DNA from: Endomicrobium sp.
GTDB taxonomy: Bacteria; Elusimicrobiota; Endomicrobiia; Endomicrobiales; Endomicrobiaceae
DNA: 64,000 bases
Assembly (NCBI GenBank): GCA_031262885.1
Contig: JAISGV010000003.1
Span: forward strand, 1-64,000
Direction: 5' to 3'
Shown here: positions 20,171-30,757 of the stretch, piece after piece
How the letters are laid out: the number at the start of each line of letters is the position of its first letter
Numbering within the stretch: the first letter of the stretch is position 1
Translations under genes and position numbers: made by a program
The notes under the pieces: model-generated
Told to the model about the DNA's origin: nothing
What the model saw: only the letters and a program-made list of their open reading frames with translations
Database searches by the model: none

Positions 20171-21523
20171 ATGAATTTATTTGGAACTGATGGTATAAGA
20201 GGAAATGCTTCTAAATTCCCATTTGATAATGTAACTCTTAGAATTATTGGAAAATCTATAGCAGAAACAATAAAATGCAAAAAAGCTATTCTTATTAGAG
20301 ATACCAGAGAATCTGGTATAAGAATTCAAGAAGAATTAGCAAAAGGTCTAATGGAAGCAGGTGTATACCCTACTTTTGGTGGGATTATGCCTACTTCTGC
20401 AGCTTCATTATTTACAAAAAATCAAATTTTTCATATTGCAATAGTAATATCTGCAAGTCATAATCCTTATTATGATAATGGAATAAAAATTTTTAATTCA
20501 GAAGGCTTTAAATTAACGAATTTTTTAGAATCAAAAATTGAAAAAAAAATAAATTATTATCTTTCTCTAAAAAAAAAAGGTAATTATAAATACTGTAAAA
20601 ATAAAATAAAAGTTAAAGAAGATACAAAGTTACTGAATATTTATGAAAAATTCGTTGTATCAAATTTTTTTGGAAATAATCTTAGTAATAAGAAAATAGT
20701 TATAGATTGTGCTAATGGGGCATCTTTTAAATGTGCTGAAAATATATTTAGTAAACTTGGGGCTAAAGTTATTGTTTTAAATAATAAACCAAATGGAAAG
20801 AATATAAATTTAAGATGTGGAGCTATTTACCCGTATAAAGTTGCAAAAATTGTAAAAGAATATAAAGCCTTTTGTGGATTTGCTTTTGATGGAGATGCAG
20901 ATAGAATAGTTTTTATAGATGAAAATGGTGCAATTAAAGATGGAGATTATTTTTTGTCTTCGATTGCTATATGGTTAAAACAAAACAAAAAATTAAAACA
21001 TAATATTATAGTATCGTCTATTATATCTAATACAGGGTTTATCAAAGAAATGAAAAATAAAAATATTAAATTGATATTAACAAATGTTGGTGATAAAAAT
21101 ATTTCTAATAGTATAAGAAAGTACAATGCTTCTTTTGGAGGAGAAAACTCTGGACATTTTATATTTATGGATTTATTACCTACAGGAGATGGCTTATTAA
21201 GCGCAACAATACTTTTATCTATTCTGGAAACTCAAAATATAAGGATATCTGAATTTATAAAGGAATTTGCCAAATTTCCTCAGGTAACTTTGAATAAAAA
21301 AATTTCAAATAAGATTCCTATAAATAAATTAAAATATTCTAATTTTGTACTTAATAAGTACAAAAAAGAATTAAAAAATGGACGTATAATTATTAGATAT
21401 TCAGGCACAGAAGCTTTGATAAGAGTAATGGTAGAAGGTGAAAATATACAAAACATTCAAAAAATAGCAGAAACAATAGCAAATACGATTTCAAATGAAA
21501 TAAACATTTTGAAAAATAAGTAG
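20171..21523 (+). CDS. glmM: Phosphoglucosamine mutase
   Basis: LFGTDGIRGNA, ISASHNPYYDNGIKIF, FDGDADRIVFID. Confidence 0.96.
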   Translation: MNLFGTDGIRGNASKFPFDNVTLRIIGKSIAETIKCKKAILIRDTRESGIRIQEELAKGLMEAGVYPTFGGIMPTSAASLFTKNQIFHIAIVISASHNPYYDNGIKIFNSEGFKLTNFLESKIEKKINYYLSLKKKGNYKYCKNKIKVKEDTKLLNIYEKFVVSNFFGNNLSNKKIVIDCANGASFKCAENIFSKLGAKVIVLNNKPNGKNINLRCGAIYPYKVAKIVKEYKAFCGFAFDGDADRIVFIDENGAIKDGDYFLSSIAIWLKQNKKLKHNIIVSSIISNTGFIKEMKNKNIKLILTNVGDKNISNSIRKYNASFGGENSGHFIFMDLLPTGDGLLSATILLSILETQNIRISEFIKEFAKFPQVTLNKKISNKIPINKLKYSNFVLNKYKKELKNGRIIIRYSGTEALIRVMVEGENIQNIQKIAETIANTISNEINILKNK

Positions 21524-21541
21524 GAGATTTATTGCAAAATT

Positions 21542-23380
21542 ATGTGTGGTATTTTTGGATATGTAGGTAATAAGAATGCAGTTGATATAATACTGAATGG
21601 ATTAACTAATTTAGAATATAGAGGTTATGATTCAGCAGGGATAGCTACTATTTCAGATGGAAGTTTACAAATTAGGAAAAGTATTGGTAAACTGAATAAT
21701 CTTTATAAAAATATAAAAAAATATCCTTTGAGTTATACAAATATTGGTATAGGACATACTAGATGGGCAACTCATGGAAAACCTTACAAAAAAAATGCTC
21801 ATCCACATGTAGATTCTAAAAAGAATATAGCAATTGTTCATAATGGAATTATTGAGAATAACGTTGAATTAAGAAAAGAATTTGCAGAAAAAGGTTATCA
21901 TTTTGTTTCTGAAACTGATAGTGAAGTAATAATTCCTCTTATAAAAGAAAATTATAGGGATGGAATAGCTAACACTTTAGAATATATCTTGCCTTTAATT
22001 AAAGGTTCTTATGCCATTGGAATAATATGTCGTTTTGAAGATAGTAAAATAGTTTGTACAAAAAAGGATATACCCTTAATTATCGGAATAGGAGAAAACG
22101 AAAATTTTATTTCATCTGATATTTATGCTTTACTTATGTACACGAGAAATTTAATATTTTTAGAGGATGGTGACATTGCTGAAATAAGTAAAAATAAGAT
22201 ACTTATTAAAGATAGTAATGGCATAGAAAAGAAATTAAATATAAAAAATATAAAATGGAAGTTTAATAAAATAAGTAAAACTAACTATAAACATTTTATG
22301 ATTAAAGAAATATTTGAACAACCTTTTTCTGTATTAAATACTATTACAAACATAACTTACAAAAATACAAAAAATGAAATATGTATTAAAGAAAAAATAT
22401 TTTTTAATCAAGAATTTATAAAAAATATTAAAAATATTTATGTTGTAGCTTGTGGTACATCATATTATGCTGGACTTATATCTAAATTTTGGTTTGAACA
22501 TTTTACCAATATACCTACTATAGTAGATATCGCTTCAGAATTCAGATACAGAGAACCCATTTTAAATAATAAAACATTAGTTATAGTGATTTCTCAATCA
22601 GGAGAAACTGCAGATACAATAGCGGCATTAAAATTGGCAAATGATAAAAACTGTAAAACAGTTGCTATTTGCAATGTAGTAGGCTCAAGTATTAGTATTT
22701 ACGCTAAACATACAATATATACATGCTGTGGGATAGAAATTGGAGTAGCTTCTACTAAAGCATTCACAAGTCAACTCGTAGTACTTTTTACATTTGCTTT
22801 AAATTACGCATATAAGATAGACACAGTAAAATATTCTACTTTAGTAACTTTTTTAAAAGAATTATCAGAAATTCCTTTAAAAATAAAACAGTGTTTAAAA
22901 AATAATAATTTTATAAAAAAACTAGCAAAGAAATTTTTGTACTATAAAAATTTCTTATTTCTTGGAAGATATTTAAATTATCCTGTTGCATTAGAGGGAG
23001 CTTTAAAACTTAAAGAAGTTTCTTATATTCATGCAGAAGGATGTGCTACAGGAGAAATAAAACATGGCACAATAGCTTTGATTGATAAAAATGTACCTGT
23101 TATTGTTATAGCTATTAAAGATAAAGTATATAAAAAAACAATATCAAACATAGAAGAAATAAAAGCGAGAGGAGCAATAGTTATAACTATTGCTACTGAA
23201 TGTGATTATGAAATTAAGAATAAAAGTGATTATGTAATCTATATTCCAAAAGTTAATGAATTATTAACTCCTATTCTAACTGTTATTCCTACACAATTAC
23301 TAGCTTATTATATTGCTAATTTATTAAAATATGATGTTGATAAACCAAGAAATTTAGCAAAAGCTGTAACAGTAGAATAA
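21542..23380 (+). CDS. glmS: Glutamine--fructose-6-phosphate aminotransferase (isomerizing)
   Basis: MCGIFGYVGNKNAVDIILNGLTNLEYRGYDSAGIA; C-terminal DKPRNLAKAVTVE. Confidence 0.98.
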   Translation: MCGIFGYVGNKNAVDIILNGLTNLEYRGYDSAGIATISDGSLQIRKSIGKLNNLYKNIKKYPLSYTNIGIGHTRWATHGKPYKKNAHPHVDSKKNIAIVHNGIIENNVELRKEFAEKGYHFVSETDSEVIIPLIKENYRDGIANTLEYILPLIKGSYAIGIICRFEDSKIVCTKKDIPLIIGIGENENFISSDIYALLMYTRNLIFLEDGDIAEISKNKILIKDSNGIEKKLNIKNIKWKFNKISKTNYKHFMIKEIFEQPFSVLNTITNITYKNTKNEICIKEKIFFNQEFIKNIKNIYVVACGTSYYAGLISKFWFEHFTNIPTIVDIASEFRYREPILNNKTLVIVISQSGETADTIAALKLANDKNCKTVAICNVVGSSISIYAKHTIYTCCGIEIGVASTKAFTSQLVVLFTFALNYAYKIDTVKYSTLVTFLKELSEIPLKIKQCLKNNNFIKKLAKKFLYYKNFLFLGRYLNYPVALEGALKLKEVSYIHAEGCATGEIKHGTIALIDKNVPVIVIAIKDKVYKKTISNIEEIKARGAIVITIATECDYEIKNKSDYVIYIPKVNELLTPILTVIPTQLLAYYIANLLKYDVDKPRNLAKAVTVE

Positions 23381-23389
23381 GGATAAAAA

Positions 23390-23734
23390 ATGCGAATAGG
23401 TATTGATATAGAAGAAGTAAATAGATTTTTAAAATATAGTCATAATAAAAATTATTATAAGTTTTTGAATCGTATTTTTACGAAGAAAGAAATTTCGTAT
23501 TCTTTTACAAAAAAAAGAGTAGCTCAACATTTAGCGGCACGTTTTGCTGCTAAAGAGGCCATATGGAAAATGTTAAATACTAAAAATATTCAATTAAATA
23601 TTACAGATATAGCAATACATAATGAAAAAAATGGTAAACCAAAAGTTTTTATAAAAAATAAATTTAATAATAATATTAATTTATCTTTATCTCATACTAA
23701 AAAATATGTAGTTGCTGTTGCAATTATGCTATAG
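23390..23734 (+). CDS. acpS: Holo-[acyl-carrier-protein] synthase
   Basis: RIGIDIEEVNRF, RIFTKKEISY, LAARFAAKEAIWK. Confidence 0.94.
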   Translation: MRIGIDIEEVNRFLKYSHNKNYYKFLNRIFTKKEISYSFTKKRVAQHLAARFAAKEAIWKMLNTKNIQLNITDIAIHNEKNGKPKVFIKNKFNNNINLSLSHTKKYVVAVAIML

Positions 23735-23759
23735 TTCGTTTTTTATAAAAAATTACTTT

Positions 23760-24605
23760 ATGAACAATTTTTTTTCACATCTCATAAGAAATACTAATAT
23801 AAATAAATATGATTTTGGACATGTCTTAGTTATTGCTGGATCAAAATTTATGCCAGGTGCAGGGATTTTAAGCTGTTTAGGAGCAATGCGTGCTGGAGCA
23901 GGTATTGTAACATATGCTATTAAGAAAGAAAATTTTCAGTATATTTCCACAATGACCTTAAATCCAGAAATTATATTTTTTATTTATGAAAATACTAGTG
24001 ATATATTAGATTATATTATAAATAGAAGGGTTTTATCTATTGTAATAGGCCCTGGATTAGAAATAAGTAAAAAGAATTATATGATTATTAATGACATTAT
24101 TAAAACAGTCAATATGCCTGTAATTTTAGATGCTTCAGGTATTGCTTGTTTTAATGGTTTAGTCGCTAATTTAAAAAATAAAAAAATTAAAGCTAAATTA
24201 ATATTAACCCCTCATATGATGGAGTTAGCTAAATTATTAAATATTGAAATATCTTACATTAAAAGTAATAGAAAAAAAATTCTTTGTGAATTCACAAAAG
24301 GAAATTCTTTGATTTGTTTATTAAAAGGTCACCATACTTTAATATCGCAATACGGAAAAATATCCACTAATAATAGTGGAACATCAGCTATGGCTACAGC
24401 CGGTAGTGGAGATGTTTTAAGTGGAATAATATCTGCCTTCGTTAATTATAATTCAAACATTTTTTTAGCTACTATAATGGCTGTTTTCATTCATGGATTG
24501 GCAGGAGAGCTTGCAGAAAAAGATAAAGGTCCAATAAGTGTTATTGCTAGTGATATAATAGATAACATTTGTTATGCAATAAAACAATTAATAAACAGAA
24601 AATAG
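23760..24605 (+). CDS. ADP-dependent (S)-NAD(P)H-hydrate dehydratase, stand-alone NnrD-type domain
   Basis: HVLVIAGSKFMPGAGILSCLGAMRAGAG; LTPHMMELAKLL; GTSAMATAGSGDVLSGIISAF; no NnrE-type epimerase domain on the same protein. Confidence 0.9.
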   Translation: MNNFFSHLIRNTNINKYDFGHVLVIAGSKFMPGAGILSCLGAMRAGAGIVTYAIKKENFQYISTMTLNPEIIFFIYENTSDILDYIINRRVLSIVIGPGLEISKKNYMIINDIIKTVNMPVILDASGIACFNGLVANLKNKKIKAKLILTPHMMELAKLLNIEISYIKSNRKKILCEFTKGNSLICLLKGHHTLISQYGKISTNNSGTSAMATAGSGDVLSGIISAFVNYNSNIFLATIMAVFIHGLAGELAEKDKGPISVIASDIIDNICYAIKQLINRK

Positions 24606-24688
24606 ATTGATAAATTATTATATAATTAATAAAATAATTAATTCTTTTGATTTTGTCATGTTTTTGTATTGGAGGTATAGTTAACATC

Positions 24689-24955
24689 ATGAAGAATAAC
24701 GTAGCAGGTATGCTTTATACTATAGCTAATGTATTATGTATTATTGCTGTCTTTCCTCAAATTGTAAAAATAATGAGAACAAAATCTGCCAAAGATTTAT
24801 CATTAATTATGCTTATGACTTATCTTATATCAAATACTTTGCTTATGATATTTGCTTTAATGAATAAAAGTACTAAAATGGTTCTTAGTAATTTAGGTTT
24901 ATTTATATTAACATTATGGGAAATATGTATAAAATTATTATATGATAGAAAATAA
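24689..24955 (+). CDS. SemiSWEET/PQ-loop family transporter
   Basis: 3-TM small protein with FPQIVKIMRTKSAKDLS PQ-loop; SD GGAGG at 24671 favours ATG 24689 over the upstream start. Confidence 0.8.
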   Translation: MKNNVAGMLYTIANVLCIIAVFPQIVKIMRTKSAKDLSLIMLMTYLISNTLLMIFALMNKSTKMVLSNLGLFILTLWEICIKLLYDRK

Positions 24956-25006
24956 TATTAAAATTTTTTTTGAATCGGGTATATATTATTTTATTCAATT
25001 TTAACA

Positions 25007-25078
25007 GCCGATGTAGCTCAGATGGTAGAGCAATTGTTTCGTAAGCAATTTATAGAGGTTCAATTCCTCTCATCGGCT
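25007..25078 (+). tRNA. tRNA-Thr(CGT)
   Basis: Acceptor GCCGATG/CATCGGC; anticodon arm ATTGT-TTCGTAA-GCAAT. Confidence 0.93.
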
Positions 25079-25092
25079 ATTTTTTAATAAAT

Positions 25093-25166
25093 GCGCTGCT
25101 AGCTCAACTTGGCAGAGCAAACGACTCTTAATCGTTAGGTTATAGGTTCAATTCCTATGCAGCGCA
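25093..25166 (+). tRNA. tRNA-Lys(CTT)
   Basis: Acceptor GCGCTGC/GCAGCGC; anticodon arm AACGA-CTCTTAA-TCGTT. Confidence 0.93.
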
Positions 25167-25187
25167 TTTTGTGTATATAAAGCAATT

Positions 25188-25274
25188 GCGGACATGGTGG
25201 AATTTGGTAGACACGTATGGTTTAGGACCATATATTTTAAAAAAAATGTGTGGGTTCGAATCCCTCTGTCCGCA
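25188..25274 (+). tRNA. tRNA-Leu(TAG)
   Basis: Acceptor GCGGACA/TGTCCGC; anticodon arm TATGG-TTTAGGA-CCATA; long variable arm. Confidence 0.93.
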
Positions 25275-25301
25275 TTACATATAATGTAATGTTGACTTAA
25301 T

Positions 25302-25341
25302 TTATTTGATATAATTTTTATATAAAAATTGCATCAAATAA
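25302..25341. repeat. 40-bp near-perfect palindrome upstream of clpP-clpX-lon
   Basis: TTATTTGAT-AT-AATTTTTAT|ATAAAAATT-GC-ATCAAATAA; 18 of 20 positions complementary, read directly. Confidence 0.9.
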
Positions 25342-25368
25342 CAAAAGATAATAAAGGATTATATATAA

Positions 25369-25968
25369 ATGTTAATACCTAGTGTAATAGAAAAATGGAC
25401 ACAAGGATCAGTTGTAACATATGATTTATATTCTAGATTATTAAAAGATAGAATAATTTTTATTGGAAGTAATGATGGAGAAATTAATGTTAGTTCTGCA
25501 AATATATTAATTGCTCAGCTACTATATTTAGATTCTGAAAATTCTAAACAAGATATAAACTTATATATTAATTCTCCTGGTGGAATGGTTACAGCTGGAT
25601 TAGCTGTTTATGATACTATGCAATTCGTTAAAAGCCCTATAACTACTATTTGTGTTGGGATGGCCATGTCATTTGGTGCAATATTATTAGCCGCTGGCAC
25701 AAAAGGAAAACGCTATGCCTTAGAGCATTCAAGAATAATGATACATCAACCATTAATTCATGGTATGGGTTTATCTGGGACAGTTTCTGATATTAGTCTT
25801 GAAACAAAAGAACTTATGTATGTAAAAAAAATGATTTCAAAAATAATTTCAAAACATACAGGTAATAACATAGAAAAAGTATTTAAAGATATTGACAGAA
25901 ATTATTATATGTCTTCTCAAGAAGCTAAAGATTATGGACTTATTGATGATATAATAACAGAATTATAA
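25369..25968 (+). CDS. clpP: ATP-dependent Clp protease proteolytic subunit
   Basis: INSPGGMVTAGLAVYDTMQ, catalytic Ser in GMAMSFGAILLAAG, catalytic His in RIMIHQP. Confidence 0.97.
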   Translation: MLIPSVIEKWTQGSVVTYDLYSRLLKDRIIFIGSNDGEINVSSANILIAQLLYLDSENSKQDINLYINSPGGMVTAGLAVYDTMQFVKSPITTICVGMAMSFGAILLAAGTKGKRYALEHSRIMIHQPLIHGMGLSGTVSDISLETKELMYVKKMISKIISKHTGNNIEKVFKDIDRNYYMSSQEAKDYGLIDDIITEL

Positions 25969-26006
25969 ATTTAAAATTAAAATAAGGAATAAGTTTTTAT
26001 ATTTAT

Positions 26007-27095
26007 ATGGAAATAAATTTATTGAAACCTAGTGAAATTAAAGTTTTTTTGGATTCTTATGTAATAGGACAAGAACAAGTAAAAAAAGTACTATCAGTTG
26101 CTGTATATAATCATTATAAAAGAATAAAATTTTGTAATGATACTTTTAAGGAGCATAATGTTGAAATTCAAAAATCCAATGTTTTACTTATAGGACCTAC
26201 TGGAACAGGCAAGACTTATTTAGTACAAACATTGGCTAAAATAATTAATGTACCATTTGCAATGGCAGATGCAACAACTTTAACTGAATCAGGTTATGTC
26301 GGAGAAGATGTAGAAAATATACTTCTTAGACTTCTACAAAGCGCAAATTTTGATATAAAAGAAGCAGAACTTGGAATTGTTTATATTGATGAAATAGATA
26401 AAATTTCAAGAAAATCAGCTAATCTTTCTATAACTAGAGATGTATCTGGAGAAGGAGTACAACAATCCCTACTTAAAATTTTAGAAGGAACAATAGCTAA
26501 TATACCTCCTCAAGGTGGTAGAAAACATCCACAACAAGAATTTATTAAATTAAATACTAATAATATTTTGTTTGTTTGTGGAGGATCATTTGAAGGAATT
26601 GAAAAAATAACAGCTAATCGTTTACAAAATAAAAGAATTGGTTTTATAAATAGTAATAAAAATATAGATCTTATAACTTCTAAAATTAATAATACAGATT
26701 TGATAAAGTTTGGTATGATACCAGAGTTTATAGGTAGAATTCCAATAATTTCTATATTATCAAAATTATCAATATCTGATTTAATTGGTATATTAACTAA
26801 AACTAAAAATGCATTGTTAAAACAATATAAAAAAATATTTGAATTTGAAGATGTTGATCTAGAATTTACTGAAAATGCTATAAGTAAAATAGCATATAAA
26901 GCTTTTACACTTGGGGCAGGTGCCAGAGGCTTAAGAACAATTATTGAAGAATTATTAATGGATACAATGTTTATCATTCCAAATGATCCAGCGATTACTA
27001 AAGTTATAGTAACAGCTAGCAGCATAGATAATCCCAAAAAGATAGAGTTCATATATAATAATACAAAACAATTGCAAAGGAGATTGCATGAGTGA
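26007..27095 (+). CDS. clpX: ATP-dependent Clp protease ATP-binding subunit ClpX
   Basis: [50 protein letters not shown]; the recognisable start lacks an obvious N-terminal Cys4 zinc domain. Confidence 0.95.
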   Translation: MEINLLKPSEIKVFLDSYVIGQEQVKKVLSVAVYNHYKRIKFCNDTFKEHNVEIQKSNVLLIGPTGTGKTYLVQTLAKIINVPFAMADATTLTESGYVGEDVENILLRLLQSANFDIKEAELGIVYIDEIDKISRKSANLSITRDVSGEGVQQSLLKILEGTIANIPPQGGRKHPQQEFIKLNTNNILFVCGGSFEGIEKITANRLQNKRIGFINSNKNIDLITSKINNTDLIKFGMIPEFIGRIPIISILSKLSISDLIGILTKTKNALLKQYKKIFEFEDVDLEFTENAISKIAYKAFTLGAGARGLRTIIEELLMDTMFIIPNDPAITKVIVTASSIDNPKKIEFIYNNTKQLQRRLHE

Positions 27096-29490
27096 ATTAA
27101 ATAAAGTTATAGCAAACAAAAATGAAGATATAAAAATTCCTGATATGCTACCTCTTCTTCCTGTAAGAGATATAATTTTATATCCAGCAATGGTATTACC
27201 ATTAGCTGTAGGACGAAAAAAATCTATAAAAGCTTTAGAAGAAGCAATGTCTTCTAGCAGACTTATTTTTGTTGTAACTCAAAAAAATCTTCAGATAGAA
27301 GATCCATCTCCAAATGATATTTATAATGTTGGTACTATTTGTGAAGTGCTACAAATTTTAAAGATGCCAGATGGTACTTTAAAAGCTTTAGTAGAAGGTA
27401 CTAATAGAGCGCAATGGACTGATTTCAAGTTAAACGATAAAGGCTATATTGAAGTAGGAGTTAGTGTTTTTAATGAAAAGATAGATAAAACTTTAGAAAC
27501 AGAAGCTATTATGAGACATTCAATTACTCTATTTGAGCAATATACAAAATTAAATCCAAGAATGCCAATAGAAATATCTATATCTATTGGAAGTATAGAT
27601 GATCCTGCTAAATTGGCAGATACAATAGCATCTCACCTTATAATTAAAAATACTGACAAGCAAATAATATTAGAATTAATAAATCCTATTAAACGCCTTG
27701 AAAAAATAATTGAAATATTAGATTATGAAATAGAGATATTAAATATTGAAAAAAGAATCCAAGCTAGAGTTAGAAACCAAATAGAAAAAACACAAAAAGA
27801 ATACTATTTAACTGAGCAAATGAAGGCAATACAAAAAGAATTAAAACATAAAGATGATATACAAAAAGATGTAAATGAATTGAAAGATAAATTAGCAAAA
27901 ATTTCTATGCCTAAAGCTGTTCAAAATGTTGCTAATAAGGAAATAGCTAGATTAGAAAAAATAATGCCGATGTCTCCTGAAGCTGTTGTAATAAGAACAT
28001 ATGTAGAATGGATTTTGGATTTACCATGGCAAACTTCAACTAATGACAATCTTGATCTTAAAAGAGCTAAAAGTATCCTAGAACAGGATCATTATGGATT
28101 AGAAAAAATTAAAGAAAGAATTTTGGAATATCTTGCTGTTGTTTCAAGAGTTAAAAAAATAAGTGGACCTATATTATGTTTTATTGGACCTCCAGGAGTT
28201 GGAAAAACATCTATTGCGAAATCGATTGCTAAAAGTCTTGGAAGAAATCATATTAGAATATCAATGGGTGGAATGAAAGATGAATCTGAAATTAGAGGGC
28301 ATAGACGTACATATATTGGGGCAATGCCTGGAAAGATTATACAATCTATTAAAAAAGCAGGATCGAATAATCCTGTATTAATATTAGATGAAATAGATAA
28401 AATAGGAACAGACTGGAGAAGTGACCCTTCTGCAGCTTTATTAGAAGTATTAGACCCAGAACAAAATTATGCTTTTAATGATCACTATTTAGATATAGAT
28501 TTTGATTTATCTAAAGTTATGTTCATAACAACTGCAAATAATATTAATAATATACCTAGTACATTACTTGATAGATTAGAGCTTATAAGGTTTTCTAGTT
28601 ACACAAATACTGAAAAAATTTGTATAGCTAATAATTTTCTTATTCCTAAGCAATTAAAAGAACATGGATTGTTGCCTAAAGAACTTTCTTTTACAAATAA
28701 TAGCATAAATTCTATAATTGAGAATTATACTAGAGAAGCAGGCGTAAGAAATTTATCAAGAGAGATAGCCAATATATGTAGAAAAATAGTGAAAGAATTT
28801 GTATTTAAAAAAACTTTGAATTATATAACAATAACTAATAGAAATCTAAATAAATACTTAGGTATATCAAAATATGAAAGAGAAAATATACCTGAAAATG
28901 ATATAGGGGTAGTAACAGGTTTAGCATGGACTGAATTTGGGGGAGAAGTGTTAACTATAGAAGTAAACAAGATTAATGGGAAAAAAGGATTAATGCTAAC
29001 AGGGAAACTTGGTGATGTTATGAAAGAATCAGCTCAAACAGCGTTAACATATATTCGTTCAATATATAAAAAACTTAACATTGATGATAATATATTTTCT
29101 AATGTTGATTTTCATATACATGTACCTGAAGGGGCTGTTCCTAAAGATGGACCTAGTGCAGGAATAGCTTTAGCGACTGCTATTGCTTCTGTTTGTATGA
29201 ATAAACCAGTAAAAAAGAAAATAGCAATGACAGGAGAAATAACACTACGTGGTAGAATATTAGGTATAGGAGGACTAAAAGAGAAAGTACTTGCAGCATA
29301 TAGAGAAGGAATTAATACTGTTTTGTTTCCAAAAAACAACGAAAAGGATTTAATTGAAATTCCTAAAGAAGTGAGAAAAAAAGTGAAAATGATTTCAGTA
29401 TCGCATATGGATAAAGTTATTTCATTAGCAATTCCTCATCTTATTCTTAAAAAGAATAGAGTAAAAACAACAAAAACTAAGAATTCTTAA
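27088..29490 (+). CDS. lon: ATP-dependent protease La (Lon)
   Basis: [54 protein letters not shown] catalytic Ser. Confidence 0.98.
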   Translation: MSELNKVIANKNEDIKIPDMLPLLPVRDIILYPAMVLPLAVGRKKSIKALEEAMSSSRLIFVVTQKNLQIEDPSPNDIYNVGTICEVLQILKMPDGTLKALVEGTNRAQWTDFKLNDKGYIEVGVSVFNEKIDKTLETEAIMRHSITLFEQYTKLNPRMPIEISISIGSIDDPAKLADTIASHLIIKNTDKQIILELINPIKRLEKIIEILDYEIEILNIEKRIQARVRNQIEKTQKEYYLTEQMKAIQKELKHKDDIQKDVNELKDKLAKISMPKAVQNVANKEIARLEKIMPMSPEAVVIRTYVEWILDLPWQTSTNDNLDLKRAKSILEQDHYGLEKIKERILEYLAVVSRVKKISGPILCFIGPPGVGKTSIAKSIAKSLGRNHIRISMGGMKDESEIRGHRRTYIGAMPGKIIQSIKKAGSNNPVLILDEIDKIGTDWRSDPSAALLEVLDPEQNYAFNDHYLDIDFDLSKVMFITTANNINNIPSTLLDRLELIRFSSYTNTEKICIANNFLIPKQLKEHGLLPKELSFTNNSINSIIENYTREAGVRNLSREIANICRKIVKEFVFKKTLNYITITNRNLNKYLGISKYERENIPENDIGVVTGLAWTEFGGEVLTIEVNKINGKKGLMLTGKLGDVMKESAQTALTYIRSIYKKLNIDDNIFSNVDFHIHVPEGAVPKDGPSAGIALATAIASVCMNKPVKKKIAMTGEITLRGRILGIGGLKEKVLAAYREGINTVLFPKNNEKDLIEIPKEVRKKVKMISVSHMDKVISLAIPHLILKKNRVKTTKTKNS

Positions 29491-29497
29491 AAGCATT

Positions 29498-30757
29498 ATG
29501 AATTATATGATAAAAACTATAGGCTGTCAGATAAATGTATGTAATTCAGAAATTATTAGTGATATGTTAGTAAATAATGGATTTTTTGAAGTAAAAAATC
29601 CAGAAGAAGCTAATATCTTTATATTGAATACTTGCTCTATTAGATCAAGTGCAGAGCAAAAAGCATTTTCTTATCTTGGCAGATTAGAAATCTTAAAGAT
29701 GAAAAATAAAAAACTAAAAATTTTTGTTATTGGATGTATGGCTGAAAGATTAGGCAATATAATAAAACAAAGATTTAAAACTGTGAATCTTGTAATTGGA
29801 AATAAAGATGTAAAATACGTAATATTTAAAATTGTTAGTTCATTCCAACATATTGATACTAAAAATACACTTGTATCTAATAATAAAATTGTAAACTACA
29901 TTAAAATTATGACAGGTTGTAATAATTATTGCACTTATTGTATAGTCCCTTTTGTATGTGGAAATGAACATAGTTTTAATTTTAATACGATATTAAATCG
30001 ATGTTCTATGTTAGTTAGAAGAGGAACAAAAAAAATAATATTATTAGGACAAAATGTTAATTCTTATAAATATGGTAATGTTGACTTTACTATGTTACTA
30101 AAACAAATTGCAAGAATTAATGGTGTTGAAAGAATAAGTTTTATGACAAATCATCCAAAAGATTTTAATATTGATTTAATAAATATTATATCTAATGAAC
30201 CTAAAATATGTACTAACATACATATTCCTATGCAATCTGCTTCTGACAGAATACTTAAAAAAATGAATAGGAAATATACTTATTCTAATTATATTAAATT
30301 AATTGATAATTTGAGAAGTGCTATTCCAAATATAAATATTACTACAGATATTATAGTAGGATTTCCTACTGAAACAAGTATGGATTTCAAAAAAACACTA
30401 AACGCTGTACAAACAATAAAATTTAGTAAAGTTTATGCTTTTAAGTATTCTCCACGTCCTAATACATTATCTTATAATATGATTGATGATGTTACTCCAT
30501 TAGAAAAAAAAGAACGTCTAAAAGTTATTCTCAAAGAATCAAATAAGATTTCAGTAGAAATTTTGTCAAAAATGATTGGTAGTGTACAAGAAGTTTTAAC
30601 AGAAGATATTATTGGAGATACTATAAAAGCAACAACTAGATGTGGTTATAAAGTTTTTATAAAAACTTTAGATAATAAATATAATTATTTAGGTAAGCAA
30701 TTAAATGTAAAAATTAAAACCGTAAAAATAAACTCTTTAATAGCAGAAATTATTTGA
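29498..30757 (+). CDS. miaB: tRNA-2-methylthio-N6-dimethylallyladenosine synthase (MiaB-like)
   Basis: TIGCQINVCNSE, NTCSIRSSAEQKAF, GCNNYCTYCIVPFV radical-SAM motif, TRAM-like C-terminus. Confidence 0.92.
   Translation: MNYMIKTIGCQINVCNSEIISDMLVNNGFFEVKNPEEANIFILNTCSIRSSAEQKAFSYLGRLEILKMKNKKLKIFVIGCMAERLGNIIKQRFKTVNLVIGNKDVKYVIFKIVSSFQHIDTKNTLVSNNKIVNYIKIMTGCNNYCTYCIVPFVCGNEHSFNFNTILNRCSMLVRRGTKKIILLGQNVNSYKYGNVDFTMLLKQIARINGVERISFMTNHPKDFNIDLINIISNEPKICTNIHIPMQSASDRILKKMNRKYTYSNYIKLIDNLRSAIPNINITTDIIVGFPTETSMDFKKTLNAVQTIKFSKVYAFKYSPRPNTLSYNMIDDVTPLEKKERLKVILKESNKISVEILSKMIGSVQEVLTEDIIGDTIKATTRCGYKVFIKTLDNKYNYLGKQLNVKIKTVKINSLIAEII

Noticed and set aside
25292-25315. TTGACT ... TATAAT as a clpP promoter
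   Set aside because: The spacer is only 12 nt, too short for a sigma-70 promoter; the TATAAT-like bases belong to the palindrome.
25302-25341. Reading the clpP palindrome as a simple rho-independent terminator of the tRNA cluster
   Set aside because: There is no following T-tract (ACAAAAGATAATAAAGG), the stem is almost all A/T, and it has no natural loop; an operator or other cis element fits better.
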